A DNA stretch of 39,881 bases from Bacteroidota bacterium. Lineage in GTDB: Bacteria; Bacteroidota; Bacteroidia; JABEUT01. Of this stretch, positions 33,302 through 39,881 are shown piece by piece. The position numbers and the translations under genes are program-made. The notes under the pieces are model-generated. The model did not search any database. It saw nothing but the letters and a program-made list of their open reading frames with translations, and had not been told where the DNA came from. The stretch lies in assembly GCA_013285805.1 (NCBI GenBank), contig JABDGY010000017.1:1-39881 (forward strand). The letters run 5' to 3'. The stretch's first letter is position 1, and the number at the start of each line of letters is the position of its first letter.

Positions 33302-34933
33302 GTGAGTATCTTTAAAAGGGTGTCTTTTTTTATAGGGGTTAAAAACATACTTGCCCTTTCGTTGCTTTTAATTCCTTTCCTTACCTCTGCCCAAAAAAAT
33401 ATAAAACCTGCCGACACCAAACATTCATCTGCAAGTGTTGAGAAGCAAACCGTGCAGATACACCATGCCAATTCACTGGAGTTTGATAAGCGCCTTGGCG
33501 ACGGAGCCGAGCGCCTGATTGGGAATGTGGAACTGGAGGATGATTCTGTATTAATGAACTGCGATAGCGCTTATGTTTACCAGGATAATACGTTCCGGGC
33601 TTTTGGCCATGTACACCTTAACCGTAAAGATTCCGTACATCTTTTCGGCGATTCATTACACTACCATGGCGATACCAAACAAGCTGAAATGTTCGGCAAA
33701 ATTCTCTGCAAAGAAAAATCGATGACGTTGAACACCCAGCATTTGCTGTATGATTTAAATGCAGACATGGTTAACTATTGGGATGGGGGAACGCTGGTTG
33801 ATAGCACGAATACGCTGGTAAGCACACTGGGTAATTACAATACACTCAGCAAAATAGCCTCATTCAAACAAAACGTGGTGCTAACAAACCCTAATTACAA
33901 GGTTACCTGCGATACCATGAACTATTCGCCTTCGCTTCAGACTGCATATTTCGAGGGACCGACTTACATTACAAGCAAGAGCAATAAAATGTATTGCGTA
34001 GCGGGTTATTACAACACCAAATCGGGTGTATCGCAATTCTGGAACCATGCTATTGTTACCAGTAAGAAGGGTGAAAAGTTAAGCGGCGACAGCCTCTATT
34101 TCAACCGCAAGATCGATTCAGGCGAGGTAAAGCAGAACGTTGCGTTGACCGATAGCACCGACAATATTACCATAAGGGGAAATTATGCCGTATATAAGGG
34201 CTTAAAGAAAACCATAATGGTTACCCGCCGCGCGGTTATGCAACAGGCATTTGAAAAAGATACACTGCACCTGCACGGAGATACATTGTTCGGCCTGAAT
34301 ATTTCCATGAGTGATACAATGCCGGGGAACAGCAGCGCGCCTAAACTTCTGCTTGCCTATCATCATGTGCAGTTTTTCAAAAAAGATATGCAGGGCAAAT
34401 GCGATTCGCTCACCTACGATGAAAAAGATTCTATAATGCGCATGTTTCGCTTACCTGTAGTGTGGTCGGACCATAACCAGCTTACGGCAGACACTATGCA
34501 CCTTTTCCTGGAGAACAAAAAGCTGAGTAAGCTGGATATGATAAATAATTCCTTCATTATATCGCGAGATACACTGGCATCGAAAGATGATTCATTACAG
34601 TTTAACCAGATAAAGGGCCGTAACATGAGGGGATTTTTCAAGAACAATAAAATATTTAAGGTGAAGGTAATGGGCAATGCGCAGACTATATATTACGTCT
34701 ATTCCGATAACAATACAACCCTGGTAGGCGCCAACCGCGCCGATTGCAGCAACATGCTGGTATATATAGACAGTAACCGTGTGCATAGCATTACCTATTT
34801 GCAAAAGCCCGATGCCACATTGTTCCCCACAAAAGATATAAAGCCAGCCGATTTCCTGCTTGGCAATTTTAACTGGCGTGAAGCTGAACGTCCAAAGAAG
34901 AAAGAAGATATTTTCGGGGATGAGAAATTCTGA
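33302..34933 (+). CDS. OstA/LptA-like protein (putative lipopolysaccharide transport)
   Basis: A 543-residue protein with an N-terminal hydrophobic signal region (VKNILALSLLLIPFLTSAQ) from a GTG start at 33302. Residues about 50-230 and beyond carry repeated short beta strands typical of the OstA/LptA/LptD-N jelly-roll: RLIGNVELEDDSVLMNCDSA, FRAFGHVHLNRKDSVHLFGD and YWDGGTLVDSTNTLVSTLG. Proteins of this kind form the periplasmic bridge that moves LPS to the outer membrane; in Bacteroidota they are longer than E. coli LptA, and the exact role is less certain. No LptD-like barrel follows. The last 33 codons (34835-34933) are repeated downstream at 36374-36472. The gene ends 35 bases before the T9SS cargo gene. 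Confidence 0.85.
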   Translation: MSIFKRVSFFIGVKNILALSLLLIPFLTSAQKNIKPADTKHSSASVEKQTVQIHHANSLEFDKRLGDGAERLIGNVELEDDSVLMNCDSAYVYQDNTFRAFGHVHLNRKDSVHLFGDSLHYHGDTKQAEMFGKILCKEKSMTLNTQHLLYDLNADMVNYWDGGTLVDSTNTLVSTLGNYNTLSKIASFKQNVVLTNPNYKVTCDTMNYSPSLQTAYFEGPTYITSKSNKMYCVAGYYNTKSGVSQFWNHAIVTSKKGEKLSGDSLYFNRKIDSGEVKQNVALTDSTDNITIRGNYAVYKGLKKTIMVTRRAVMQQAFEKDTLHLHGDTLFGLNISMSDTMPGNSSAPKLLLAYHHVQFFKKDMQGKCDSLTYDEKDSIMRMFRLPVVWSDHNQLTADTMHLFLENKKLSKLDMINNSFIISRDTLASKDDSLQFNQIKGRNMRGFFKNNKIFKVKVMGNAQTIYYVYSDNNTTLVGANRADCSNMLVYIDSNRVHSITYLQKPDATLFPTKDIKPADFLLGNFNWREAERPKKKEDIFGDEKF

Positions 34934-34968
34934 GAATTTCGTATCTTTAATTAAATAAACCTAACCGC

Positions 34969-36357
34969 TTGAAAATAAAACTACTCTTTTTATTGTTGTC
35001 CTTCACCTGCTTTCACTTTGTGCAGGCCCAGATTACTTTCCAGAAAACCTACGGAACCCCGAAGAATGATTGGGGATATGGCGTAACCCAAACATTTGAC
35101 GGAGGCTATGCACTAGCTAGTGTTTATGATAGCAATAAAATTGCAATTATTAAAACCGATTCTATTGGTGATACGACATGGGTTAAAATGTATCCATACC
35201 TTATTGCAAATATAAATTGGGGAGACTTTATTATTCAAACTTCCGATAGTAATTATGTATTGGTTGGCGGAGCCGCTGATTCGAGCGGTTTTATGTTAAA
35301 GGTGAACTCAATTGGTGATACACTCTGGCTAAAAAAGCTCCCTAATAATACTTATATGAACATACTACACAAAGTAATTGAGGATAAATTCGGTAACCTG
35401 ATAGTTGTTGGGGAAACTTACGTAGGTAAACCAACAGTTTGTTGTGCCCCAATCATGTTCAAAGCAGACCATCTGGGTAATACCATCTGGTCACTTCCCA
35501 TAAATTGCCCTTATCCTACTGGATGCAGGCTTCAAGAAGTATACATTGATAAATTTGACGGAAATTATTTAGTTACGGGTGATGCTCCGGCATACGGTCC
35601 TCCTGTTTTACGATTAGTAAAATTAGACACTGCTGGAAAATATATTTGGAACAGCGTTTTTACCTCCATATCTGCATCTATAAGTTCTGTTATCTCAACG
35701 CGAGATAGTGGATATTTATGTACAGGTGAGAGCTGGACTTATGACAGCTTACCCCTTTACAAAATAGATAAAAAAGGCAATCTTAAGTTCTATAAGGGAT
35801 ATCCCGATTCCAATTCATCTGCTTCTGTTATAGATACCACAACGGGAGGGTATTTAATAGCAGGGCAAAAGCATATATATTCTACAAACTATGATTTATT
35901 TTTATCGAAGTTGGATACTAATTATAATGTGTTATGGAATGCATCATTTGGTGGCTCAAATACGGAACAGTTCGGATATATGAAAGCAACGAGTGATGGT
36001 GGGGCAGTATTGGTTGGCAGTACAAATAGTTTTGGGGCAGGCGAGTATGATGCATATCTTGTAAAGACCAATTATAAAGGATTAATAACAGGGCAAAATG
36101 TTATTTCAGTTGCCCAAAACGGTATTTCAATTTCTCCTAACCCTTTCTCCCAAAAAACTATTATAAAGACGGAAAAGAATTTTTCCAATGCGACTTTAAC
36201 CCTTTATAATTCATTGGGGCAGGTAGTACGAACATTAAATGGTATTACAGGGAAAGAATTTGCTCTTAATAGGGGCAACTTGCCTCCAGGCATTTACCTA
36301 CTGAGAATAACCCAAGAAGGTAAAGTAGCTTCCTCTAAACTAATTATAGAAGATTAG
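34969..36357 (+). CDS. Secreted T9SS cargo protein with propeller-like repeats
   Basis: A 462-residue protein with a signal peptide (KIKLLFLLLSFTCFHFVQAQ) from a TTG start at 34969. The middle region has several divergent repeats of the same type as the gene at 9998, for example DWGYGVTQTFDGGYALASVY, then YDAYLVKTN, spaced about 50 residues apart, with IKTDSIGDTTWVKMY-type strand pairs. The final 75 residues are a T9SS type A sorting domain (ISISPNPFSQKTIIKT; PGIYLLRITQEGKVASSKLI). It would be exported through SprA and anchored or released at the surface. The gene is more AT-rich than its neighbours and is followed by a duplicated tail of the OstA-like gene, which points to recent acquisition. 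Confidence 0.88.
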   Translation: MKIKLLFLLLSFTCFHFVQAQITFQKTYGTPKNDWGYGVTQTFDGGYALASVYDSNKIAIIKTDSIGDTTWVKMYPYLIANINWGDFIIQTSDSNYVLVGGAADSSGFMLKVNSIGDTLWLKKLPNNTYMNILHKVIEDKFGNLIVVGETYVGKPTVCCAPIMFKADHLGNTIWSLPINCPYPTGCRLQEVYIDKFDGNYLVTGDAPAYGPPVLRLVKLDTAGKYIWNSVFTSISASISSVISTRDSGYLCTGESWTYDSLPLYKIDKKGNLKFYKGYPDSNSSASVIDTTTGGYLIAGQKHIYSTNYDLFLSKLDTNYNVLWNASFGGSNTEQFGYMKATSDGGAVLVGSTNSFGAGEYDAYLVKTNYKGLITGQNVISVAQNGISISPNPFSQKTIIKTEKNFSNATLTLYNSLGQVVRTLNGITGKEFALNRGNLPPGIYLLRITQEGKVASSKLIIED

Positions 36358-36373
36358 CTCTGATTATAACGAA

Positions 36374-36472
36374 GATATAAAGCCCGCCGATTTTCTATTA
36401 GGTAATTTTAACTGGCGCGAAGCCGAACGCCCTAAAAAGAAAGAAGATATTTTCGGGGATGAAAAATTTTAG
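36374..36472 (+). pseudogene. Duplicated 3' end of the OstA-like gene
   Basis: These 33 codons, including stop, encode DIKPADFLLGNFNWREAERP and the remaining 12 residues exactly as at 34835-34933. Thirteen codons differ between the copies, all synonymous (for example cca/ccc, ctt/tta, and stop tga/tag). There is no start codon or upstream frame, so it is not expressed as a protein by itself. It is best explained as the right-hand junction of an insertion that brought in the gene at 34969-36357 from a related genome. Confidence 0.85.
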
Positions 36473-36477
36473 GCCTT

Positions 36478-36912
36478 TTACTTCTCTGCAAGCGTATCCT
36501 TATAAAAATTGACACTTGGGTGATTTACTGAAATAGACAATTCATTACAATTCATCAAAGTACATCCTAAAAGAATACCTGAATCATCCATATTTCCTTC
36601 CACTTTTAATTTTGCCAGGGTCATTCCTTTAAAATAAATAACATTCAACCCATGCTGGTTTTTATAGCCCCACGTACCGCTATCAGCATGGTTCATATCA
36701 CCATACTTACATATGTGTAGAAAAGTACTGTCGGCCCTTAGTCGTATATAAGAAACTGCTCCTTTCGTGAAATGATTATAATATGTCCCGCCAATACATT
36801 CCGGGTGGGCCTTCATATATTCAATAGTTTCTGTCGTATGCTTTGCATTGTTTCTGCAAGCGCCAAGAAATATTACGCAAAATATCAGTAAAGCACCCGC
36901 ACATTTCACCAT
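36478..36912 (-). CDS. Predicted lipoprotein of unknown function
   Basis: A 144-residue protein with a signal peptide ending in a lipobox, FLGAC at 15-19 (VKCAGALLIFCVIFLGACRN). The mature part is a small beta-rich domain with repeated strands (VSYIRLRADSTFLHICKYGD; SGTWGYKNQHGLNVIYFKG). This resembles small beta-barrel lipoproteins of Bacteroidota that read like a property/condition pattern, but no family can be named. ATG start. It begins five bases after the duplicated OstA tail and is convergent with the T9SS cargo gene. Confidence 0.7.
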   Translation of the reverse strand: MVKCAGALLIFCVIFLGACRNNAKHTTETIEYMKAHPECIGGTYYNHFTKGAVSYIRLRADSTFLHICKYGDMNHADSGTWGYKNQHGLNVIYFKGMTLAKLKVEGNMDDSGILLGCTLMNCNELSISVNHPSVNFYKDTLAEK

Positions 36913-36955
36913 AATACTTATTTGACTTTACAGGTTTATCACCATGGCACTTTTA

Positions 36956-37156
36956 TCAGCTCTGGCTTATAACAAAGAGATAGAGGGCAGTAAACACGGC
37001 AATTATTACAATAAATATTTTCCAGGTGCCTTTAAAGTAGCTGGCATCGCGCTTTCTGTCTTGCCTGTATAGCACAACCATTAGCATGGCGAATAATGCC
37101 ATGACAATTATAAAAAAGAGGGCTTGTCCTTTAGTAATAAGTGCATCGAGGAGCAT
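36956..37156 (-). CDS. Small two-TM membrane protein
   Basis: A 66-residue protein with two hydrophobic helices (ALFFIIVMALFAMLMVVLYR and GTWKIFIVIIAVFTALYLFV) joined by a basic cytoplasmic loop RQDRKRDASY. No family recognised. It is 43 bases upstream of the lipoprotein gene on the same strand and may be cotranscribed with it. Confidence 0.65.
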   Translation of the reverse strand: MLLDALITKGQALFFIIVMALFAMLMVVLYRQDRKRDASYFKGTWKIFIVIIAVFTALYLFVISQS

Positions 37157-37266
37157 ATACAGAATTTAGTGCAAATGTATGCTGTTTTTCCATTGGATGA
37201 GATGCTTCACCGCCTCCTGCACAGCATATCGGCGGTTCAGCATGACATCTATTATAGTTTGGGGGA

Positions 37267-37313
37267 GGTTAGTGGAGGGGCAAAGCGCTACGCGCTTTGC
37301 CCCTCCACTAACC
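37267..37313. repeat. Perfect 22-base inverted repeat hairpin
   Basis: Two 22-base arms pair perfectly around a TAC loop (outer bases GGTTAGTGGAGGGG, inner bases CAAAGCGC). It is followed at 37332-37357 by CACCCCGAACGAAGTGAGGG, another REP-type hairpin common in Bacteroidota. Both lie between the two-TM protein gene and the WG-repeat gene. The hairpin could terminate transcription but lacks a clear T run; a mobile REP-like element is more likely. Confidence 0.7.
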
Positions 37314-37385
37314 TATTCTACCAGCAATATTGTCACCCCGAACGAAGTGAGGGGTCTCTTTCCATTATTATATAAATGCTTCGTT

Positions 37386-37393
37386 TAACTTTG
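37386..37393 (+). promoter_or_regulatory. -7 promoter element just before the WG-repeat gene
   Basis: TAACTTTG, an exact TAnnTTTG match, only four bases before the ATG at 37398. If used, the transcript would be leaderless or nearly so. Confidence 0.4.
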
Positions 37394-37397
37394 TATC

Positions 37398-39533
37398 ATG
37401 AAAAAAGGCATATTGATTTTCCTGGCTGTTCTCTGCTGCAACCTTATATATGCAGGACCCATAAAGAAAGCCTTTGCTGCCCTTAACATATACGATTACT
37501 TTAAAGCCCGGCAGATATTCCAGAAGTCGCTGAAACACGATACTGTGCCTGCAGCATACGGGTTGAGCCTTATTGCCTCCCGCACCGATAACCACTTTTA
37601 TAATATTGATACGGCCTATAAGTATGTGCTGCTTTCAACCAAATCGTTTTCAACCGCCTCTGCCAAAAGAAAAATCAACTGGAAGGTATACGGGGTTGAC
37701 TCTGCCGCCATTAGGAGCCTGAAAGATACAATAGAGCTTAAAGCGTTTGACCGCTCTATGGCTATTAATACCATTGATGGCTACAACTATTATATTCAAA
37801 ACTACTCAATTGCCAAACAGGTAGTAAACGCAGTAGACCTGCGGGATATGCTTGCCTTTACCTCTGCCGAAAAAGAAAATACCTACAAAGCATATATGGC
37901 CTTTATGAATACCTATCCCAATGCTACCGAATTTGCTGATGCGAAAAAGAGGTATGAGATCGCTCTTTTTAAATCGCTCACCGCTAATCATACAATAGAA
38001 AGCTATACCGCATTTATAAAACAATACCCCAACAGCCCCTATATACTTGCCGCGCAGGATTCTGTCTACAGCCTTGTAACGGCACATCGCCTTATAAAAG
38101 AGTATTACACTTTTATAACCGCGTTCCCGAAATATCATAATGTTGCAAATGCATGGCACAAGCTATACTCTCAGTACACCATGGATAATAAGCCCGAAAC
38201 ATTCGCACGCTTTCACAAAGATTTCCCCGATTATCCTTTTAACCAGCATGCCGATACCGACCTTGTGCTGGCACAGACACGCTTTTATCCTGTCCGCAGT
38301 GGCACCATGTGGGGTTATGTTGATAGCCTGGGCAAGGTGCGTGTCCCTTGCAAATACGAATGGGCCGACAGTAACTTCTTCGATGGGCTTGCAGCCGTTG
38401 CCCAGAATGATAAAATTGGTTTTATAAATAAACGGGGCGAACTGGTAATACCCTGCATTTACGATGAAGCCGACCATTTTAAAAATACGCTCTCAGTAGT
38501 AAAAAAAGGAGGGATGTGCGGTATCATTTCCACCTTAGGGCAAACTATAGTGCCATTTGAATACCAGGAGATAATCAACTTCTCAAACGGTATGGCTATT
38601 ATCGAGAAGAATGGCAAATATGGTTACATAAGCCTGTTGGGTGAAGAAGTTGTGCCTGCACAATATGCAGCAGCAGGAGATTTTTCTGAAGGGTTGGCCT
38701 ATGTGCAGAATAGCAATGGGAAATATGGCTTTATAAATGTTGCGGGAGCAGTTGTAATACCCTGCGGGTACGATTGGGCAGGCAAATTCAAAAATGGAAT
38801 AGCGAAAGTAAAATCGGGTTCAAAATTCGGGTTGATAGGATTGAAAGGTGATACCATACTGGATTGCGACTTCGATAACATAGGTGATTTTTCTGATACG
38901 CTGGCTATGGTTGTGCAAAATAACAAAGTAGGTTATGTGAACAGGCATGGTGAAGTTATTATACCATTGAAGTATGAGTATACAGCTGATTTGCTAGAAG
39001 GCGGTATGTTTCGCGATGGTGTTGCCAAGGTGCAGTTGCATAAAAAAAGAGGCTTTATAAACCCTGATGGCAAAATGGTAATCCATAACGATTACGATGA
39101 TATTGCTCCGTTTAAGGAAGGATTTGCCGCAGTGCTACTCGATAAAAAATGGGGATATATTGACCATAAAGGAACGATGGTAATACATAACAAATACGAT
39201 TATGCAGCCAGCTTTAGCGACAGCCTTGCTCGAGTTACAGTTAAAGGGCAATCAGGCTTTATTGATATGAAAGGCAAATCGGTAATTGATAATCAATACG
39301 ATGTTGCAACCGATTTTGTAAATGGTATTTCGCAGGTTACACAATCGCAACACTCAGGCCTAATAGACAAAACAGGAACAGCCATTATCCCTTGCCAGAT
39401 GAATACTTTGCAGGCTTTAGGCAATATGGTTGAAGTAGAGATAAATGGAAAAATGGCGCTGTTCAGCTTAAGCAAGAAAAGCTATGTTTGGCAGGAGAAT
39501 GGGTTTGGGAGCCCCACTTCGTCTTCTCATTAA
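37398..39533 (+). CDS. WG-repeat protein with N-terminal helical region
   Basis: A 711-residue protein with a signal peptide (KKGILIFLAVLCCNLIYAG). Residues about 20-290 are TPR-like helical repeats (IYDYFKARQIFQKSLKHD; YTAFIKQYPNSPYILAAQDS). Residues about 300-690 hold eleven WG repeats of about 34 residues, each of the form WGYVDSLGKVRVPCKYEWAD or a variant (GFINKRGELVIPCIYDEADHF), ending in a C-terminal tail. WG repeats mediate protein-protein contacts, and the protein is probably periplasmic or surface-exposed; no enzymatic role is visible. It ends eight bases before the stop of the convergent transporter gene. Confidence 0.9.
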   Translation: MKKGILIFLAVLCCNLIYAGPIKKAFAALNIYDYFKARQIFQKSLKHDTVPAAYGLSLIASRTDNHFYNIDTAYKYVLLSTKSFSTASAKRKINWKVYGVDSAAIRSLKDTIELKAFDRSMAINTIDGYNYYIQNYSIAKQVVNAVDLRDMLAFTSAEKENTYKAYMAFMNTYPNATEFADAKKRYEIALFKSLTANHTIESYTAFIKQYPNSPYILAAQDSVYSLVTAHRLIKEYYTFITAFPKYHNVANAWHKLYSQYTMDNKPETFARFHKDFPDYPFNQHADTDLVLAQTRFYPVRSGTMWGYVDSLGKVRVPCKYEWADSNFFDGLAAVAQNDKIGFINKRGELVIPCIYDEADHFKNTLSVVKKGGMCGIISTLGQTIVPFEYQEIINFSNGMAIIEKNGKYGYISLLGEEVVPAQYAAAGDFSEGLAYVQNSNGKYGFINVAGAVVIPCGYDWAGKFKNGIAKVKSGSKFGLIGLKGDTILDCDFDNIGDFSDTLAMVVQNNKVGYVNRHGEVIIPLKYEYTADLLEGGMFRDGVAKVQLHKKRGFINPDGKMVIHNDYDDIAPFKEGFAAVLLDKKWGYIDHKGTMVIHNKYDYAASFSDSLARVTVKGQSGFIDMKGKSVIDNQYDVATDFVNGISQVTQSQHSGLIDKTGTAIIPCQMNTLQALGNMVEVEINGKMALFSLSKKSYVWQENGFGSPTSSSH

Positions 39534-39541
39534 GAGAATTT

Positions 39542-39881
39542 TTAGGCCTCAGCTTTGGAAAGGTTTGGAGAGGCTTTAGGAATCCTGTTCAGTAAAATAA
39601 ACCCGAATACAAATAGTGCAAGCAGGAATGCGATGGAGATACGCATGTTGTGGGTAAGGTCGAACACCCAGCCATAGAGGAACAAACCTATAACGCTACC
39701 CACGTTTTCGCATACATCGTAAAAGCTAAAGAAAGAAGCGTGGTCCTGTGTTTCGGGCAACATTTTAGAATAGGTTGAGCGAGAGAGCGCTTGTATGCCA
39801 CCCATCACTAATCCCACAAAAAAGGCAAGGGCAAAAAACTCTTTCGCTGTGTACGTAAAGTAGGCACCTACGCAAATTCCA
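39542..39881 (-). CDS. MFS transporter, UMF1/Atg22-like (C-terminal part only)
   Basis: The frame is open to the right edge, so only about the last 112 residues are seen. The visible part has several transmembrane helices (KEFFALAFFVGLVMGGIQAL; GSVIGLFLYGWVFDL; ISIAFLLALFVFGFILLNRI) and the motif GGIQALSRSTYSKMLPET followed by FFSFYDVCENVGSVIGL. This fits the UMF1/Atg22-like branch of the major facilitator superfamily, whose bacterial substrates are uncertain. The N-terminus lies outside the window. Confidence 0.85.
   Translation of the reverse strand, partial: GICVGAYFTYTAKEFFALAFFVGLVMGGIQALSRSTYSKMLPETQDHASFFSFYDVCENVGSVIGLFLYGWVFDLTHNMRISIAFLLALFVFGFILLNRIPKASPNLSKAEA

Noticed and set aside
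37124-37388. Two overlapping plus-strand open frames
   Set aside because: They cover the REP-type hairpins; the peptide HPERSEGS is a known spurious translation of such a repeat.

Overview
The window looks like a Bacteroidota chromosome, probably a Sphingobacteriales- or Chitinophagales-like environmental lineage. The evidence is a nearly complete SprA (outer-membrane translocon of the type IX secretion system, T9SS), three secreted proteins with T9SS type A C-terminal sorting domains, Bacteroidota-type TAnnTTTG -7 promoter elements, an ECF sigma/anti-sigma pair with a GIN-domain outer-membrane protein, and an OstA-like protein. No rRNA, tRNA or CRISPR array was recognised.

Layout. 1-9904 (minus strand): sprA (3' end outside the window), ruvA and the malic enzyme maeB. 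9998-12555 (minus): a seven-repeat T9SS cargo protein and a short peptidase-S74-type/T9SS-tail protein. 12604-16035 (minus): a large pseudo-peptidase/TolB-propeller/outer-membrane-barrel protein. 16088-16744 (plus): a metallo-beta-lactamase-fold hydrolase. 16816-19734 (minus): GIN-barrel protein, anti-sigma factor and ECF sigma factor.

About 19.87-31.18 kb is an AT-rich integrated element of roughly 11.3 kb, placed in the intergenic region between the divergent sigma-factor and STAS genes. It starts with a tyrosine recombinase and is bounded by imperfect direct repeats (19866-19882 and 31160-31176). It carries a frameshifted DUF2971 gene, then a tight five-gene operon (23099-27262): an HEPN-like/TPR protein, a two-TM coiled-coil protein, a possible PD-(D/E)xK-like protein, a small protein kinase and an ImmA/IrrE-type zinc protease. 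After that come a small secreted coiled-coil protein, a J-domain protein, an LSm-like small protein, a 1.2 kb structured non-coding region and three small accessory genes. No relaxase, conjugation or phage structural genes are present. The five-gene operon is my best candidate for an undescribed defence or stress-signalling system: a possible nuclease effector, a membrane component, a kinase and a protease on a mobile element.

31396-39881: host genes resume with a STAS anti-anti-sigma factor, purA, the OstA-like gene, a second T9SS cargo gene, a lipoprotein, a two-TM protein, a WG-repeat protein and the 3' end of an MFS/UMF1-type transporter. The T9SS cargo gene at 34969-36357 is followed by a second copy of the last 33 codons of the OstA-like gene; all 13 differing codons are synonymous. 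This looks like the scar of a recombination event that brought in the cargo gene. Two intergenic regions hold REP-like palindromes.
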